Source: Letharia columbiana (taxonomy: Eukaryota; Ascomycota; Lecanoromycetes; Lecanorales; Parmeliaceae). Taken from it: a stretch of DNA of 64,000 nt. The DNA lies in NCBI RefSeq assembly GCF_014066305.1, contig NW_023501096.1, forward strand, positions 275,733 to 339,732, written 5' to 3'. The position numbers and the translations under genes were made by a program. Shown here piece after piece: positions 1-9,381 of the stretch (within the stretch, counting starts at the first letter, position 1; the number at the start of each line of letters is the position of its first letter). The notes beneath the pieces are model-generated. The model searched no databases. It saw only the letters and a program-made list of their open reading frames with translations, and had not been told where the DNA came from.

Positions 1-435
1 CGTCACGCTGCCCATATCGCAAGTGTTGCTGATCGCGACCAGATCCTTGAAACCAGACTCCCTCAACGTCAATGCTGGAATCGTACATGCCAACAGCCAC
101 ACCAAACAGATGACTTCGAAAGCGACATAGTACCCCAAATGAAGCGCCTTGCTCGTCCAGGCCGGGCGGATAGTGATGAAGCTAGTCCACGTGAAAGAGA
201 CCAGGACGGCAGCAAGGACAATTGGGTCCGTCCAGTCCGTATGCTTGCTTGGTTTGAGGGCCGTTGTGGGGTAGGAGGTGCTGGGGATCCATTTGTGGTA
301 GAGACCGAGGGAGATAGAGAGGGCGACTATGGTTACGATGTCGAGGACGAGTATAACGATGCGGAAACCGAGAGCGTGGCCACGCCCGCGGGCCGGGACT
401 TGGAGGTATGATGCCGATGTATTCATTGTGGTCAT
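1..435 (-). CDS. Partial multi-pass membrane protein, C-terminus beyond window edge
   Basis: The minus strand is open from an ATG at 433-435 to base 1 (145 codons with no stop), so the gene continues outside the window. Three hydrophobic segments are visible: about residues 20-45 (ALGFRIVILVLDIVTIVALS...), 73-92 (DPIVLAAVLVSFTWTSFITI) and 105-128 (LGYYVAFEVICLVWLLACTI). The arrangement suggests a small tetraspan or MARVEL-like fungal membrane protein, but I do not recognise a specific family. A second in-frame ATG lies three codons later. The 16-bp palindrome at 541-575 is about 105 bp upstream of this start, in its promoter region. Topology is seen; family is inference. Confidence 0.6.
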   Translation of the reverse strand, partial: MTTMNTSASYLQVPARGRGHALGFRIVILVLDIVTIVALSISLGLYHKWIPSTSYPTTALKPSKHTDWTDPIVLAAVLVSFTWTSFITIRPAWTSKALHLGYYVAFEVICLVWLLACTIPALTLRESGFKDLVAISNTCDMGSVT

Positions 436-540
436 TGATTTCGGTACAGATGCTGGAGCTTTTGGAGACAGATTGATGAGTGGTAGAGTTGTCTTCGTCC
501 CCTTTATGTAGAGAGTACGATTCCTGGAGGCATTCTCACT

Positions 541-575
541 CTGGCTGTGCGAGATCACAGATCTCGCACAGCCAG
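541..575. repeat. Perfect 16-bp inverted repeat with 3-nt spacer
   Basis: Left arm 541-556 (ctggctgtgcgagatc) and right arm 560-575 (gatctcgcacagccag) are exact reverse complements separated by aca. The structure could form a cruciform or hairpin, or serve as a dyad binding site. It sits about 105 bp upstream of the start of the minus-strand membrane-protein gene. Confidence 0.9.
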
Positions 576-992
576 AGAAGGAACTTGGTTTTTGTTTCAG
601 ATACAAATGCGAACACCGAGTGCGACGTGCGTATGGTATATGATGATGGTTCTCGGGTAAGCGCTCGGCGGTGCAAATACCGGAGGAGGAATTCTCAGAA
701 GGCTGAAGGATTCGGGATCACTGCGCACTATTTTCAGCGTGAGCCAGCCTCGCCGTCGCACGAGCAGTTCTTCGTTGACAGGATATATTGGCGTATGAGG
801 ATTGAACTATACAACATGAGCCTGGGCATGTGGCTTTTCCATCCATCTCCTGCGCCAAAGCAGAAATCTTCGCCTGTTAGTTGCGATTACCCCCGAGACG
901 TTGATTCCTTTGTACATAGGTGTAGAGCTGACTCATGAGCCAACATCTGCCTCCCAGATGCTCTTCACCTGGTGTCAGTGTCACGCTTTGTT

Positions 993-1318
993 GTAAGAGA
1001 ATGTTGCAAAAGTCATGCATAGAGAGTTAATTCCAATTTCCAGCACGACAATTCATTTACGCATTTCTTTCGTCGGCTTCGATCTGAACAAATCAACTCT
1101 GTCGATCAACGGCTATCAGATGTGACCAGGCTCATCCTTCCCAACACTACGCCTAAACTTTGGAACTTCAACAGTGAATTCCCTTAATTACAGGTCGACA
1201 AAAGGGTTAGGAAAAGTTCGTGAACGGGGTCGTTTGTTTTTCTGGCACCGCGCCTGAACTGTGGGACTTCATTCGGAGATACTCGCCCCTATGCATGACT
1301 TTTGCTAGGTTGTCTTAC
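993..1318. mobile_element. MITE-like element with ~30-bp imperfect terminal inverted repeats
   Basis: The ends at 993-1022 and 1289-1318 are inverted copies. The innermost 17 bp (gcaaaagtcatgcatag at 1006-1022; ctatgcatgacttttgc at 1289-1305) are perfect, and the match weakens outwards over another 13 bp (gtaagag.. / ..gtcttac). Inside, two related segments begin with cgcct(g/a)aactttgg/gtgggacttc (about 1151 and 1250). There is no transposase frame. A related end is found at 51880-51971. No clear target-site duplication was seen. Confidence 0.5.
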
Positions 1319-2972
1319 GGGCGGCCACCCAGAAAGGCACAAAGGTTAAGGGACTACCTCCCACGGAGCCACGGAAACATCCTGTAGAATTGCGCCCGTG
1401 CTCAGTAAGTTACCTTAGTGTTAGAGGCTCTATGGGGAGGCGTTGCGGAGGGTGTCTCGGCACGAAGGGTTTCCGGTAGATTACGAGTCATGAGAGACAT
1501 GCGAATGAGTGGTGATTCGAACGGTCAAGCTCTGTGGATGGCTATGGTATAAGAATTCAAGCCACGGGAAGGGCCACTCAGAATCCTCTAGAGACCCCAG
1601 CGCCCTGCCTTCGCAATCACCTCCCCTTCCCTTTTCTATACATTTCTCCAGCGGAGATGTCAGACCAAACTTTTCGATTGTTGCTCCTCTCTACCATGAA
1701 ACCTCCAAAAAGACAAAGCGTAGACCAGCTAACCCACTGCTTGCGAAAGTCCCACCCCGCAAGTCGGGCTGTGGAACAACGATTGTACCCTTTCATATCG
1801 ACTGCACGAGCAGACGAGGATGGGGGCCTAGTGTTTAACATTAGAGCCGATATGACGGGTCAGCCGTGTTTGCCTATAACGCTTCTATGGGTACTTACCT
1901 AGTCCAGGGTTCAGAGTCTAACCGTTTGGAATTTAGAAGAGAAGTGTTGGGAGCTGTTGTTCCTGACACCACTTGTTGTGTGTGTCTGAAATTGTTTGGT
2001 CGGGGTGGGTAGGGATGAGTGCCGGGATCGGAGGTTTCAAGTGATAAATTTGTCGAAGAGAAGGTGAAAGCGCCCAGAGTTAATGAGCAACCAGTGAAAT
2101 CCTACGAGCCAGAACCTGGCCGAAAGACGATTTTATGCCAGTAAGCATATGCTCGTCATCTATTGAGATAGGTTGCAATGATTTAGTGCTGGAAATTCTG
2201 GAGAATCGCGGGTGTAGTTGCATAACTGAGCGCCAAGTTACCTTTCTAGGTCATGATCATCAGGGAGTGCGGGGAAGATATTAAAGTAGCAACTGTTTCC
2301 GCAGAATTCCCATCTGAAAAGTGTGCGGAAACAGAGCTAATTTCCAAAGTCTTTCCTAAATTGATGGCCTCTCACGTTCACGATTTCCAGAGACTTGTGG
2401 ATCAACCTATAGGCTCTAAAGCTCTAAGATTCGTCAAAGACTTAGGCCAATCCCCAAGTCACTTGTCGAGTTTATGGGCTCCCGAGCCTTGGTTAATCAG
2501 AGACTTGCGGGCCAATCCTTGGATTCTTCACCAAAGACAGTAGCTTCTGAAGCTTGACGATCGTCAATTTGTTACAAGTCCATGGGAAAATCCTCATATA
2601 AAGTGCCAAACGGGGCTCTTAAATTCTCGATTTTGTGGGGTACTCCCAATGGAAATTGTCAATTGACGGCCTTTCAAGCTTTGAAACGACTCAATTCAAA
2701 GGATTTTGCCGATTTGTTTGATCAGACTGATGGCCTCCGAGACTTAAACATTTGGCGGGGTCATGTAGAGTCAAGCCTGCCAAGTCAATGAGTTGCGGGA
2801 TTTGCCCGATTACCTTGAGAGCCTGGAAGCCGTAACTCGTAGGTGACTTCCCCAAAGAACGACCTGCATGTAAGCCGCCTCCTGCGTAAATGGCGTATTT
2901 CTTCAGCCTAGTACCTACAATCTCGACTGGACTACAGGCGTCAGCCTTAGACCGGTTTGGCTATTATCACCA

Positions 2973-3005
2973 GCACTAATGCAGCTGCAGCTGAGGCATT
3001 AGTGC
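2973..3005. repeat. Hairpin: perfect 10-bp arms, 13-nt loop
   Basis: Arms gcactaatgc (2973-2982) and gcattagtgc (2996-3005) are perfect reverse complements. The loop is agctgcagctgag, itself containing the palindrome agctgcagct. It lies in non-coding DNA. Confidence 0.7.
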
Positions 3006-4132
3006 ACATGCAGCCATCGAATCCAATGGCGATGAAGCGAAGGTTTGCACTCAGGGGGAGAAGCGCCAACGCCGCCAAAAACGCAGCGGTACGGCCGGGA
3101 CCGCCGATGGATAAGCGAGAAGCTTGTTTAAGGGCAGTGGGGGACTCGCTTGCAAGTTATCTAGGTAAGTTCAGATCATGCTAACATCTACTCGTACAAT
3201 GAGGCGCGATGGTAACTTTAAGAGCTTACTCTTTCTTGTCTATGCTGCTACCTTGAGAAGTTATCTAGTTCCAAGTCTGCGTTGACCGGTACTGGCTTTC
3301 ATTGTAGCCGAAGGCCTGAGCAAATTGAATCGCAGATCCCTCATCAGCCTTTTATGCAGTTCCAGTCGGAAAAGGAATGTGGTCGTGGAATCAATTCAGA
3401 CCCACTTTTCCGCGACGTGCGTTGCTTCCTGAATGATCGGCAGCAAACATGTGCATAGTTCGACTGACTTCTTGCGAATACACGTGGCAGTACAAGAGAA
3501 TCTTGAAATGCACGATGTTGGCTGGTTGATGAGCTGGATGCCGCAGCAATCGACTCTACTCTTCCTGCCTCTTCGAGCATCCCTAGATACAAATTCGTGG
3601 TTAGCCCCGCTCCTTCTCCGAATCCCAGCATTGCCGTATAAACGCAAGATCAACACTGCCAAAGGAAGACCAATGATCTCGCTCAACGAATACCGTCACA
3701 TACAACAAGCAACGGCCGGATCAGAGTTATGTAGGTTTGCTCTCATCCCAAATGGTCTGGACTCAAAGACCTGGATTAGGTAAGCACACAGATGACCTTC
3801 CGAAAGACTTCATAGCTGACTTCTCATATCCTTTAGACCCTTTGGAGTGCATGCCTTTGGCAAATTTCATCATCTTCGCTCCTGGCAAGTGAATATGTCG
3901 GTACCCTGGTCCAGACTCTCGAGGCTGTAGGCTAATCCTTACTTCGGTGACCGTTATCACTTTAGGAACCATATTACTCCTATATTAATGATCTCGATCG
4001 AGCTTCACATGTACCTAAATATATCCTCTCTTTGTCATGTCCTCTTCATATTATCATCTGCCATAAATTGTCACCCTTGCATCCGCCAAACCCACGTTCC
4101 GGTCTACTAAACCTATGCCTGTCAACTGGTAC

Positions 4133-4140
4133 TATAAATA
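4133..4140 (+). promoter_or_regulatory. TATA-like box before the first tandem acidic gene
   Basis: The sequence tataaata lies 36 bp upstream of the ATG at 4176. It is a good TATA match, but the spacing leaves little room for a 5' leader, so the role is only likely. Confidence 0.35.
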
Positions 4141-4175
4141 CTATCCTGTAAAAAAACCCGTCCTATAGTCCAAAA

Positions 4176-4555
4176 ATGTCGGAACCCTTGAGAGATCTCT
4201 CAGAAACCTCAGAAATAGTATGATTACCCTTCGGTTCTGAATCTTTGCAGTGCTGACAGACCCATAGCCGCAACCTCTTTACGGCCGTGGTCAGATTGTC
4301 TTCATCGAAACCAATCTTTATTTCAGGGGCAAACCTACACGCAAGATGTACTGGATATGGGAGAGCATGTATGATCCCTTATATGGGTGTATCTCGTACT
4401 CTCTGAGAGATGGGCCTGGAGAGGGCGCGAAAGTCATGGGCTGGGCTAGTGAGGAGGATCTTGAGCTGGATCTCGAGCAGGATCTTGAGGAGGATCTCGA
4501 GGAGGATCTCGGGGAGGACTTCGAAGACGATCTCGAGGAGAGTCTGGGCCAATAG
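4176..4555 (+). CDS. Tandem small acidic protein family, copy 1 (109 aa)
   Basis: Exon 1 is 4176-4217, intron 4218-4267 (50 nt, GTATGA donor, perfect gtgctgacag branch, ATAG acceptor) and exon 2 4268-4555. Splicing is phase 0 and gives a 109-residue protein. Exon 2 opens with PQPLYGRGQIVF, matching PQPIYTRGHIVY of copy 2. The shared core follows: KPTRKMYWIWESMYDP, then YSLRDGPGEGAKVMGWASEEDL. The C-terminus is a DLEEDLEEDLGEDF-type acidic repeat unique to this copy, built from a gatctcgag-like DNA repeat, instead of the NLIDF ending of copies 2 and 3. Without the intron a TAG would interrupt the frame, which supports splicing. Function unknown; no signal peptide or membrane segment. No family recognised. 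Confidence 0.7.
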
Positions 4556-5462
4556 ATACCGGTGAAGGGGTTTGACTCACCCATGTAATCTAGTTTCAGG
4601 AATATCATATCGTTACATACATCAACCATGGTTTGAAATACTGACCGCGGGCTGGTCAAACATACACTAAGCCAGACTCAGACTTAGTGCTTATGAAGGC
4701 GAGGATCAAGTTAGAAGCTTTGCAAGAGAGCTTAAAAGGATGGGAAGAGCTTTCAGGTATCACCAATGGTTATCCCAGCCAACTCACGTTCTACTGGCTG
4801 AGGTGCCAATCTCACGGTTCCGTCTTCTTCATTGGGCGCTAGCCTTCCGACGGTAGCATCCATCCGAAGGCAGTCGACCTCCATAACACTTATTGGCAGC
4901 CTTATAATCGCACATAGCGTTGTTTCATACATTTTTCACTCCCCAAGCCCTACGTAACCCTCAAATCTCTCTCTTTTTTTAACCTGCGTGGACTTAGACG
5001 GATCCAGATAAGATGGAGCCTTCAAAAGAGCCGGTTCCCCCGGCGAGGAGCGCCAGCGACGAGTGCGCTGTCCAACATAATCACCCATTGACTACTGTTC
5101 GCGATTTGGGGATTTACTTCCATTCGCTCTTTCTCGAATCTTTGCACGTAGGTACCATTAGGTGGCTCCGTTACAGCTAAAAAATCAGTCCTCATCGCAG
5201 TATCATTACGGCTGGATCTTTTCATGTTCACTTCTAAATTTAGAGATTGCGGTGAGGCGGCTGCACCTACATCGTTATTTTACGTCCTTCACACTAAGAC
5301 CCTATATCACTTACGCCCTTGACACTTAAGCATTAACACTTCCACTACCCCTCTTCCCTAATCGCTTATTCCCCCGCTTCTCTCTTCCATCTTTCTTCCT
5401 TCTTCGCTATCACCCTTCCCATATCCTCCACTCGTCAAAACCGCCACACCACGTTCCTAGTC
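4556..5462. other. Intergenic between tandem copies 1 and 2
   Basis: No supported gene. The last part (from about 5330) is a pyrimidine-rich leader similar to the DNA upstream of copy 3, so the promoter was probably duplicated with the gene. Confidence 0.5.
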
Positions 5463-5590
5463 TACCAAAATCTAATCGTTGCCCTCAACCCACGATCAGA
5501 ACACTATCATCAGTGACTTGCCATCAGCGGGGTCTGTGAACCAGTATCAACGAGTCATTACAACAGAATACGCCATACCTTCCAAAGATG
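5463..5590 (+). repeat. Duplicated 5' flank of acidic gene copy 2
   Basis: The segment from taccaaaatctaatcgttg to the start codon closely matches 6241-6367 upstream of copy 3. Shared stretches include gtgaaccag.atcaac and ccttccaaagatg. This shows that copies 2 and 3 arose by tandem duplication including promoter and leader. Confidence 0.75.
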
Positions 5591-5956
5591 TCCTTCGTCT
5601 GGAGCGACCCTTTCAAACCTCAAGCAGAAGTAAGATCACCCAAATTTCTAAGTATATCTAGAGTGCTAAAAGACACAAAGGCACAGCCACAACCAATCTA
5701 TACCCGCGGTCACATCGTCTATGACAAGAGCGACGTTGATTCCAGAGGAGAACCTACGCGTAAGAAGCTCTGGGTATGGGAGATGAAGTATGATCCAACC
5801 TACGAGAGTGCGAGTTCGCACCGTGAGAGAAAGAAGGCGTTGTCGTACTCCATGAAGGATGGGCCTGGAGAGAAGGCCAAAGATATGGGCTTGGTTTCCG
5901 AGGAGGACTTGAGGGAGACGGAGCCTGAAGTAGAAAACTTGATTGATTTTGACTGA
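5588..5956 (+). CDS. Tandem small acidic protein family, copy 2 (103 aa)
   Basis: Exon 1 5588-5629 (MSFVWSDPFKPQAE), intron 5630-5686 (57 nt, GTAAGA donor, gtgctaaaag branch, GCACAG acceptor) and exon 2 5687-5956; the join is phase 0. The intron happens to be a multiple of three and stop-free, so the unspliced frame is also open (122 aa), but copies 1 and 3 require removal at the same place. Key core residues: PQPIYTRGHIVYDK, then KKLWVWEMKYDPTYE, YSMKDGPGEKAKDMG, VSEEDL and the C-terminal NLIDFD. The protein is acidic, soluble and of unknown function. Between the Trp core and YSMKDG it has an extra SSHRERKKA insert. Confidence 0.75.
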   Translation: MSFVWSDPFKPQAEVRSPKFLSISRVLKDTKAQPQPIYTRGHIVYDKSDVDSRGEPTRKKLWVWEMKYDPTYESASSHRERKKALSYSMKDGPGEKAKDMGLVSEEDLRETEPEVENLIDFD

Positions 5957-6240
5957 TCAACCCTTGCATGTTGCTGGCAGGCGGCCGCACCTAGCTAGAT
6001 TTTCATCATACGCCCGATAACAATTCCGCCCTACCCTAACACTTCTGCCACACAGGTCTCACTTCCCGTCATCTCTAACCGCTTATCCCCCGTCTTCCTT
6101 CTTTCATTGTCGTCCATCACTCTCTCTTCTTCACCATCACCATCTCCATATTTTACAGGTCTCACTGCTACCAAACCACATTCCCAACCTACAATCTCCA
6201 TATTCTCCCATCCCCATTACCACCAAATCACGCGCCCACA
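5957..6240. other. Intergenic, pyrimidine-rich leader of copy 3
   Basis: C/T-rich DNA resembling that before copy 2 (for example cgcttat.ccccc.tctcttcc). No separate gene seen. Confidence 0.5.
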
Positions 6241-6367
6241 TACCAAAATCCAATTATTGACGTTGACCAGTAGCAAGAGACGCCCATCAGCGATTTACTA
6301 TCAGTAGTGTTTGTGAACCAGCATCAACAGGTCATTAGAAATGAACACGCCGCACCTTCCAAAGATG
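6241..6367 (+). repeat. Duplicated 5' flank of acidic gene copy 3
   Basis: Partner of 5463-5590. It places the conserved ATG at 6365, in ccttccaaagatg. The upstream in-frame ATG at 6341 falls where copy 2 has no ATG and is less likely to be the start. Confidence 0.75.
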
Positions 6368-6726
6368 TTCGACAAACTCCGGCACGGCCCTCGCACCACT
6401 CCCATATCCTCGGAAACGGTAGGACCACCTAAAGATCCCGGCGACTTGCTGAGCGGACAGATACAAAGCCACCAACATTATTCGAACCCGGTGCAATCGT
6501 CTTCGACAAGCGCGATCGCGATCGCGATTCAGAAAACAAACCTACACACAAGAAGCTCTGGGTATGGGAGGTAACATACCATCCACCACCCTATCTGAGG
6601 GTCAAGTCGTACTTACTAAAGGATGTGGCTGAGGAGCAGGCGAAAGATATGGGATCGGCGTGCGAGGTGGATCTGGAAGAATGGACACCGGGGAAGGGGG
6701 AAAGGAATAATTTGATTGACTTTTAA
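6365..6726 (+). CDS. Tandem small acidic protein family, copy 3 (103 aa)
   Basis: Exon 1 6365-6418 (18 codons), intron 6419-6468 (50 nt, GTAGGA donor, cttgctgagcg branch, CAAAG acceptor) and exon 2 6469-6726, phase 0. Unspliced, the frame breaks; spliced, it reads through to the end, which is strong evidence for the gene model. Shared features: FEPGAIVFDK, THKKLWVWEVTYHP, YLLKDVAEEQAKDMG, and the C-terminal NNLIDF as in copy 2. A short DRDRDR run arises from cgatcg repeats. Function unknown. An alternative ATG at 6341 would add 8 residues. Confidence 0.7.
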
Positions 6727-7274
6727 TCGAGGGCAAGATTAATCCTCGCACGCATCAGCGAGAGGGTGAGGTGGACTGATCATGCGTACATTTGTTTGCC
6801 GGATTTGATGCCTTGTCAAGAGACAAGCTGCAAAGTGAACCATACTCATCATAGGAGTTAGCATTTTCGAACTATCATTTCTAGGCTATGAAACTGACGC
6901 CCATCATCAACACAGTGATGTTCGTAGCTTCCCCTCGTGATCGATCTTGCCCTCACTACCCGACTTAGCCTCTTGGCATGGTTGTTTACACATCGACCCT
7001 CTTGTCCGAAACCATCTTCTGAGCTCTTCACCTTTCGACATCTCTTACCCTCCAGTCCCTGATGGCATCAAATTTTCCGAGGATAACATCCTCTCGATCA
7101 TAATCATCCCCGTGGGGCCAAGCGGTGCGACGGGACAGATCGAAGCCGCCAGTCTAAAACAAAAGCGATCCATTCCGGCATCTTCCAACTTTCACCACAT
7201 AACCATCAGTATCCCGCTCCACCCTCCAATCTCCCCGCGCCGCTCCCGATCCCTCCACACCGACCTCACCGGCC
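6727..7274. other. Intergenic between the two small-protein families
   Basis: An open frame without an ATG covers 6947-7312, but it overlaps the start of the next gene in another frame and shows no conserved features. I see no gene here. Confidence 0.4.
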
Positions 7275-7706
7275 ATGGAAACGATAATCGCCGACATCGT
7301 GAGGGCCCGTGAGGTCATGTCCCTCCTCAAGCCCTTCCACACCATCAAAGCCTCCCTGGCCGCCTACGCCGTCACGCGGGCCATCATCACCGACGCCACC
7401 TACCTCCAACTCACCTTTCCGATCATGGTCGAGGTCATGCGCGGCAACTACCTGGTCATCACGGAGCCCGTCGTCGTCTACGTCAGCGACTGGAACCTCG
7501 CGAACGATCTCGCCCGCATGTACATCCCGTGGGGGCCGGTCCGGGAGACGGTGGTGGTGTTCTGCTTCGGCAACATCTTCATGGAACGCGGTCACTACCG
7601 TCTCGGGCGGGACGCCACGAGCATGCTGAGGCTCCTGAAGGCCAGGGGCGGGGTCGATAAGATCGTGGTGCACTTGGAGATGGGGCTGGGTGGCGTGGAA
7701 GGTTGA
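7275..7706 (+). CDS. FPIMV-family protein A (143 aa, intact)
   Basis: Single-exon frame with a strong start context (ggccATGG). Family features shared with the copies at 8146, 10047 and 15013: an LAA motif near residue 28, YLQLTFPIMVEV (FPIMV at 48-52), EPVVVYVSDW...NDLARM (64-82), and the C-terminal SMLRLLKARGGVDKIVVHLE (116-135). The alternation of hydrophobic strands suggests a small alpha/beta fold, but I recognise no known domain and no signal peptide. Function unknown. A second Met at residue 15 (MSLLKPF) could also be the start. The gene is more G+C-rich than its flanks. Confidence 0.65.
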   Translation: METIIADIVRAREVMSLLKPFHTIKASLAAYAVTRAIITDATYLQLTFPIMVEVMRGNYLVITEPVVVYVSDWNLANDLARMYIPWGPVRETVVVFCFGNIFMERGHYRLGRDATSMLRLLKARGGVDKIVVHLEMGLGGVEG

Positions 7707-8041
7707 AAGGGCGGGGAGAGCAATCGGGTTGAGTATGGAGGTTTCGGTTTCGGGAACTGCTCACAGACGGACTGCAGTCGGATTACTGTATTTTTTTTTG
7801 ACCCTTTGGCTAAGCGGGAGGTGGCAGGCTTATGTTGTAGTTTAGGAACGTTTTCAGATGAGTCTAAGTGAAACTTGCATGACACCACTCTCTCGCCCTA
7901 GAGTTGCTCTTTTTATTTCCATGATGCGTTTCATTCATGCCCTGACTGCAACTTCGCTGTTCGGAGATACGTCTTTCGCGGCGAGAGGCCGAAGACATTG
8001 GCGACTACATTTGATCGCCGTCCATTCTCTATCACATCGGC
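7707..8041. other. Intergenic
   Basis: A T9 run lies at about 7791-7799. No supported gene; the right end leads into a TATA box. Confidence 0.4.
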
Positions 8042-8048
8042 TATATAA
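8042..8048 (+). promoter_or_regulatory. TATA box upstream of the FPIMV copy B
   Basis: tatataa, followed by a long C/T-rich leader (8055-8130) typical of fungal core promoters, about 100 bp before the ATG at 8146. Its preservation suggests that copy B was expressed until recently. Confidence 0.5.
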
Positions 8049-8145
8049 GGTCCTTCCTACCCTTCTTCTCCGACCATTCCTTCTCTATCTCCCCTCTCTC
8101 TTCATCTTCTCCCCATCCTGCATTGTCTTGCCACCCTTAGCATTC

Positions 8146-8665
8146 ATGTCCGCAGCCAGCTACATCTGCCATCATTGCTTATCATCATCAACACCCAACT
8201 TCACCGCACGACCATCCTCTACAACCCAACCATCAAACCAGCAACGCGTCTTCCTTCGCCACTCAAAGGAGACCTTCGATCCTGGTCCTCGGCTCGACGC
8301 TCCCAGGAAGCCCGACCATACCGCCCACGCTTCCCTAGGCCGCGAAGCCGTCACCGTGGAAGAGATCACGTAGAGTACGCCGAGTATCCCACCTACACCT
8401 TTCCCATCATCGTCGGATTCGAAGCCCCATCGCCGGACGGCACTAAATATTATCTACGCCGCTTTCCCCGTCGTCATGTGCACCGATCTTAAGGAAGGAC
8501 TGGAGAGGCTGGTTAGAAAAAAGGCATCATGAGGCGGCCACGCTCCGAGTCAGGTGTTCGGACGGGCGTTACTGCTTCGGGAACGGTACCGGTGCGATGC
8601 TGAGGCTGTTGCAGGCGAAAGGAAGCGTAGATACGATCTCTGCGCAGTGGATCCTAGACGACTGA
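8146..8665 (+). pseudogene. FPIMV-family copy B, broken by frame changes
   Basis: Homology to copies A and C is spread over several frames. YPTYTFPIIVGFE lies in one frame (about 8385-8430), a segment AAFPVVMCTDLKEGLERL in the next (8449-8535), and DGRYCFGNGTGAMLRLLQAK plus GSVDTI in the third (8549-8665, ending in a TGA). Each change moves the frame by one base in the same direction; one lies at or near an A6 run at 8515-8522. The N-terminal part from the ATG at 8146 is open for 75 codons in a frame different from that of the FPIIV segment. It could be a decayed gene, carry sequencing indels, or use unusual decoding. Introns with good splice sites that would fix the frames were not found. 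Confidence 0.6.
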
Positions 8666-9381
8666 GGGCAAGGGAGGCTGCTTCTCTGCAGGCGTCGGTG
8701 TGGTTGGAAGGGAGGTGATCGGGCGAGGAAACACGCGCTGAGGTGGCAGTTTTCGGGATGTTGTCAGGGTGCGGATCGTGATAGCGATACGACGGATGTC
8801 CAAGCTGCTGGATGTGGAGCGCCATTGAGAGGAAGTGGCAGAAGTCATGCGTAGAAAAAAATGGAATTCGTGACAGGAGAAAGCTTTCTTTGTTTTCGTT
8901 TGCGCATGTGTTTATGGGTAATGACAAGAAAAACTCGACATTTCCTAGTACATTGATCTTGACTAGAATGGATTAGACGTATAAAAAGCAGTGCACTTGC
9001 GGGGGAAAAGAATTGTCTAATTCTCATGTTCGGACTCTCCAGACCAAATCCAGCACAAGAGAACCTCGACAGAAGTGGAGGTCCCAGACAGGACGCGGTA
9101 ACGTACCTAGACGAACAAAGAAGGAGTATCTGCTTCCGAATTATTTTTCGCGGCCGGGATTCATCTGCAGGCTCCTAGGTACTTCCGCCCGGGAGTTTGA
9201 AAACCCCCAAACCCTTGCAGACTTTGTCTAACATCACGTGATGATCTCATATCAGTCGGACCACCTCAGCTTCCTCAATTGTTGACAGTCCACTCCACAC
9301 CTCACCCAACAAGAAAACCAAACCCCCAAACATAAAAACAACGTAAGTCAACGCACTCCAAATTCGACTCCCATACAAACC
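8666..9381. other. Intergenic
   Basis: No convincing gene. An open frame at 9013-9231 has no recognisable features. C/A-rich leader from 9290 to 9380. Confidence 0.4.

Larger units (their letters stand above)
576..4132. other. Long region without a convincing gene
   Basis: Many short open frames occur on both strands, but none shows family motifs, splice continuity or coding bias that I can defend. The stretch contains a TIR-bounded element (993-1318), a hairpin (2973-3005) and degenerate direct repeats around 2390-2800, in which variants of gacttgcgggccaatcc recur. A minus-strand stretch near 3120-2955 encodes a hydrophobic peptide (SIGGPGRTAAFLAALALLPL) without a start, possibly a gene relic. 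Confidence 0.5.

Noticed and set aside
4260..4270. TAG stop in acidic gene copy 1 as evidence of decay
   Set aside because: The TAG is the intron acceptor; donor and branch site are good and the join is phase 0.
4318..4659. Minus-strand Ser/Arg repeat frame (RSSSRSS)
   Set aside because: Antisense reading of the DLEE repeat of acidic gene copy 1.
6470..6500. tRNA B-box-like gggttcgaat on the minus strand
   Set aside because: Lies in the coding exon of acidic gene copy 3; no A-box or cloverleaf around it.
6341..6574. Reading acidic gene copy 3 as a frameshifted pseudogene
   Set aside because: A 50-nt intron at the position conserved in copies 1 and 2 restores the frame completely.
7266..7673. 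135-codon minus frame opposite FPIMV copy A
   Set aside because: Antisense shadow in G+C-rich coding DNA; the plus frame has paralogues.
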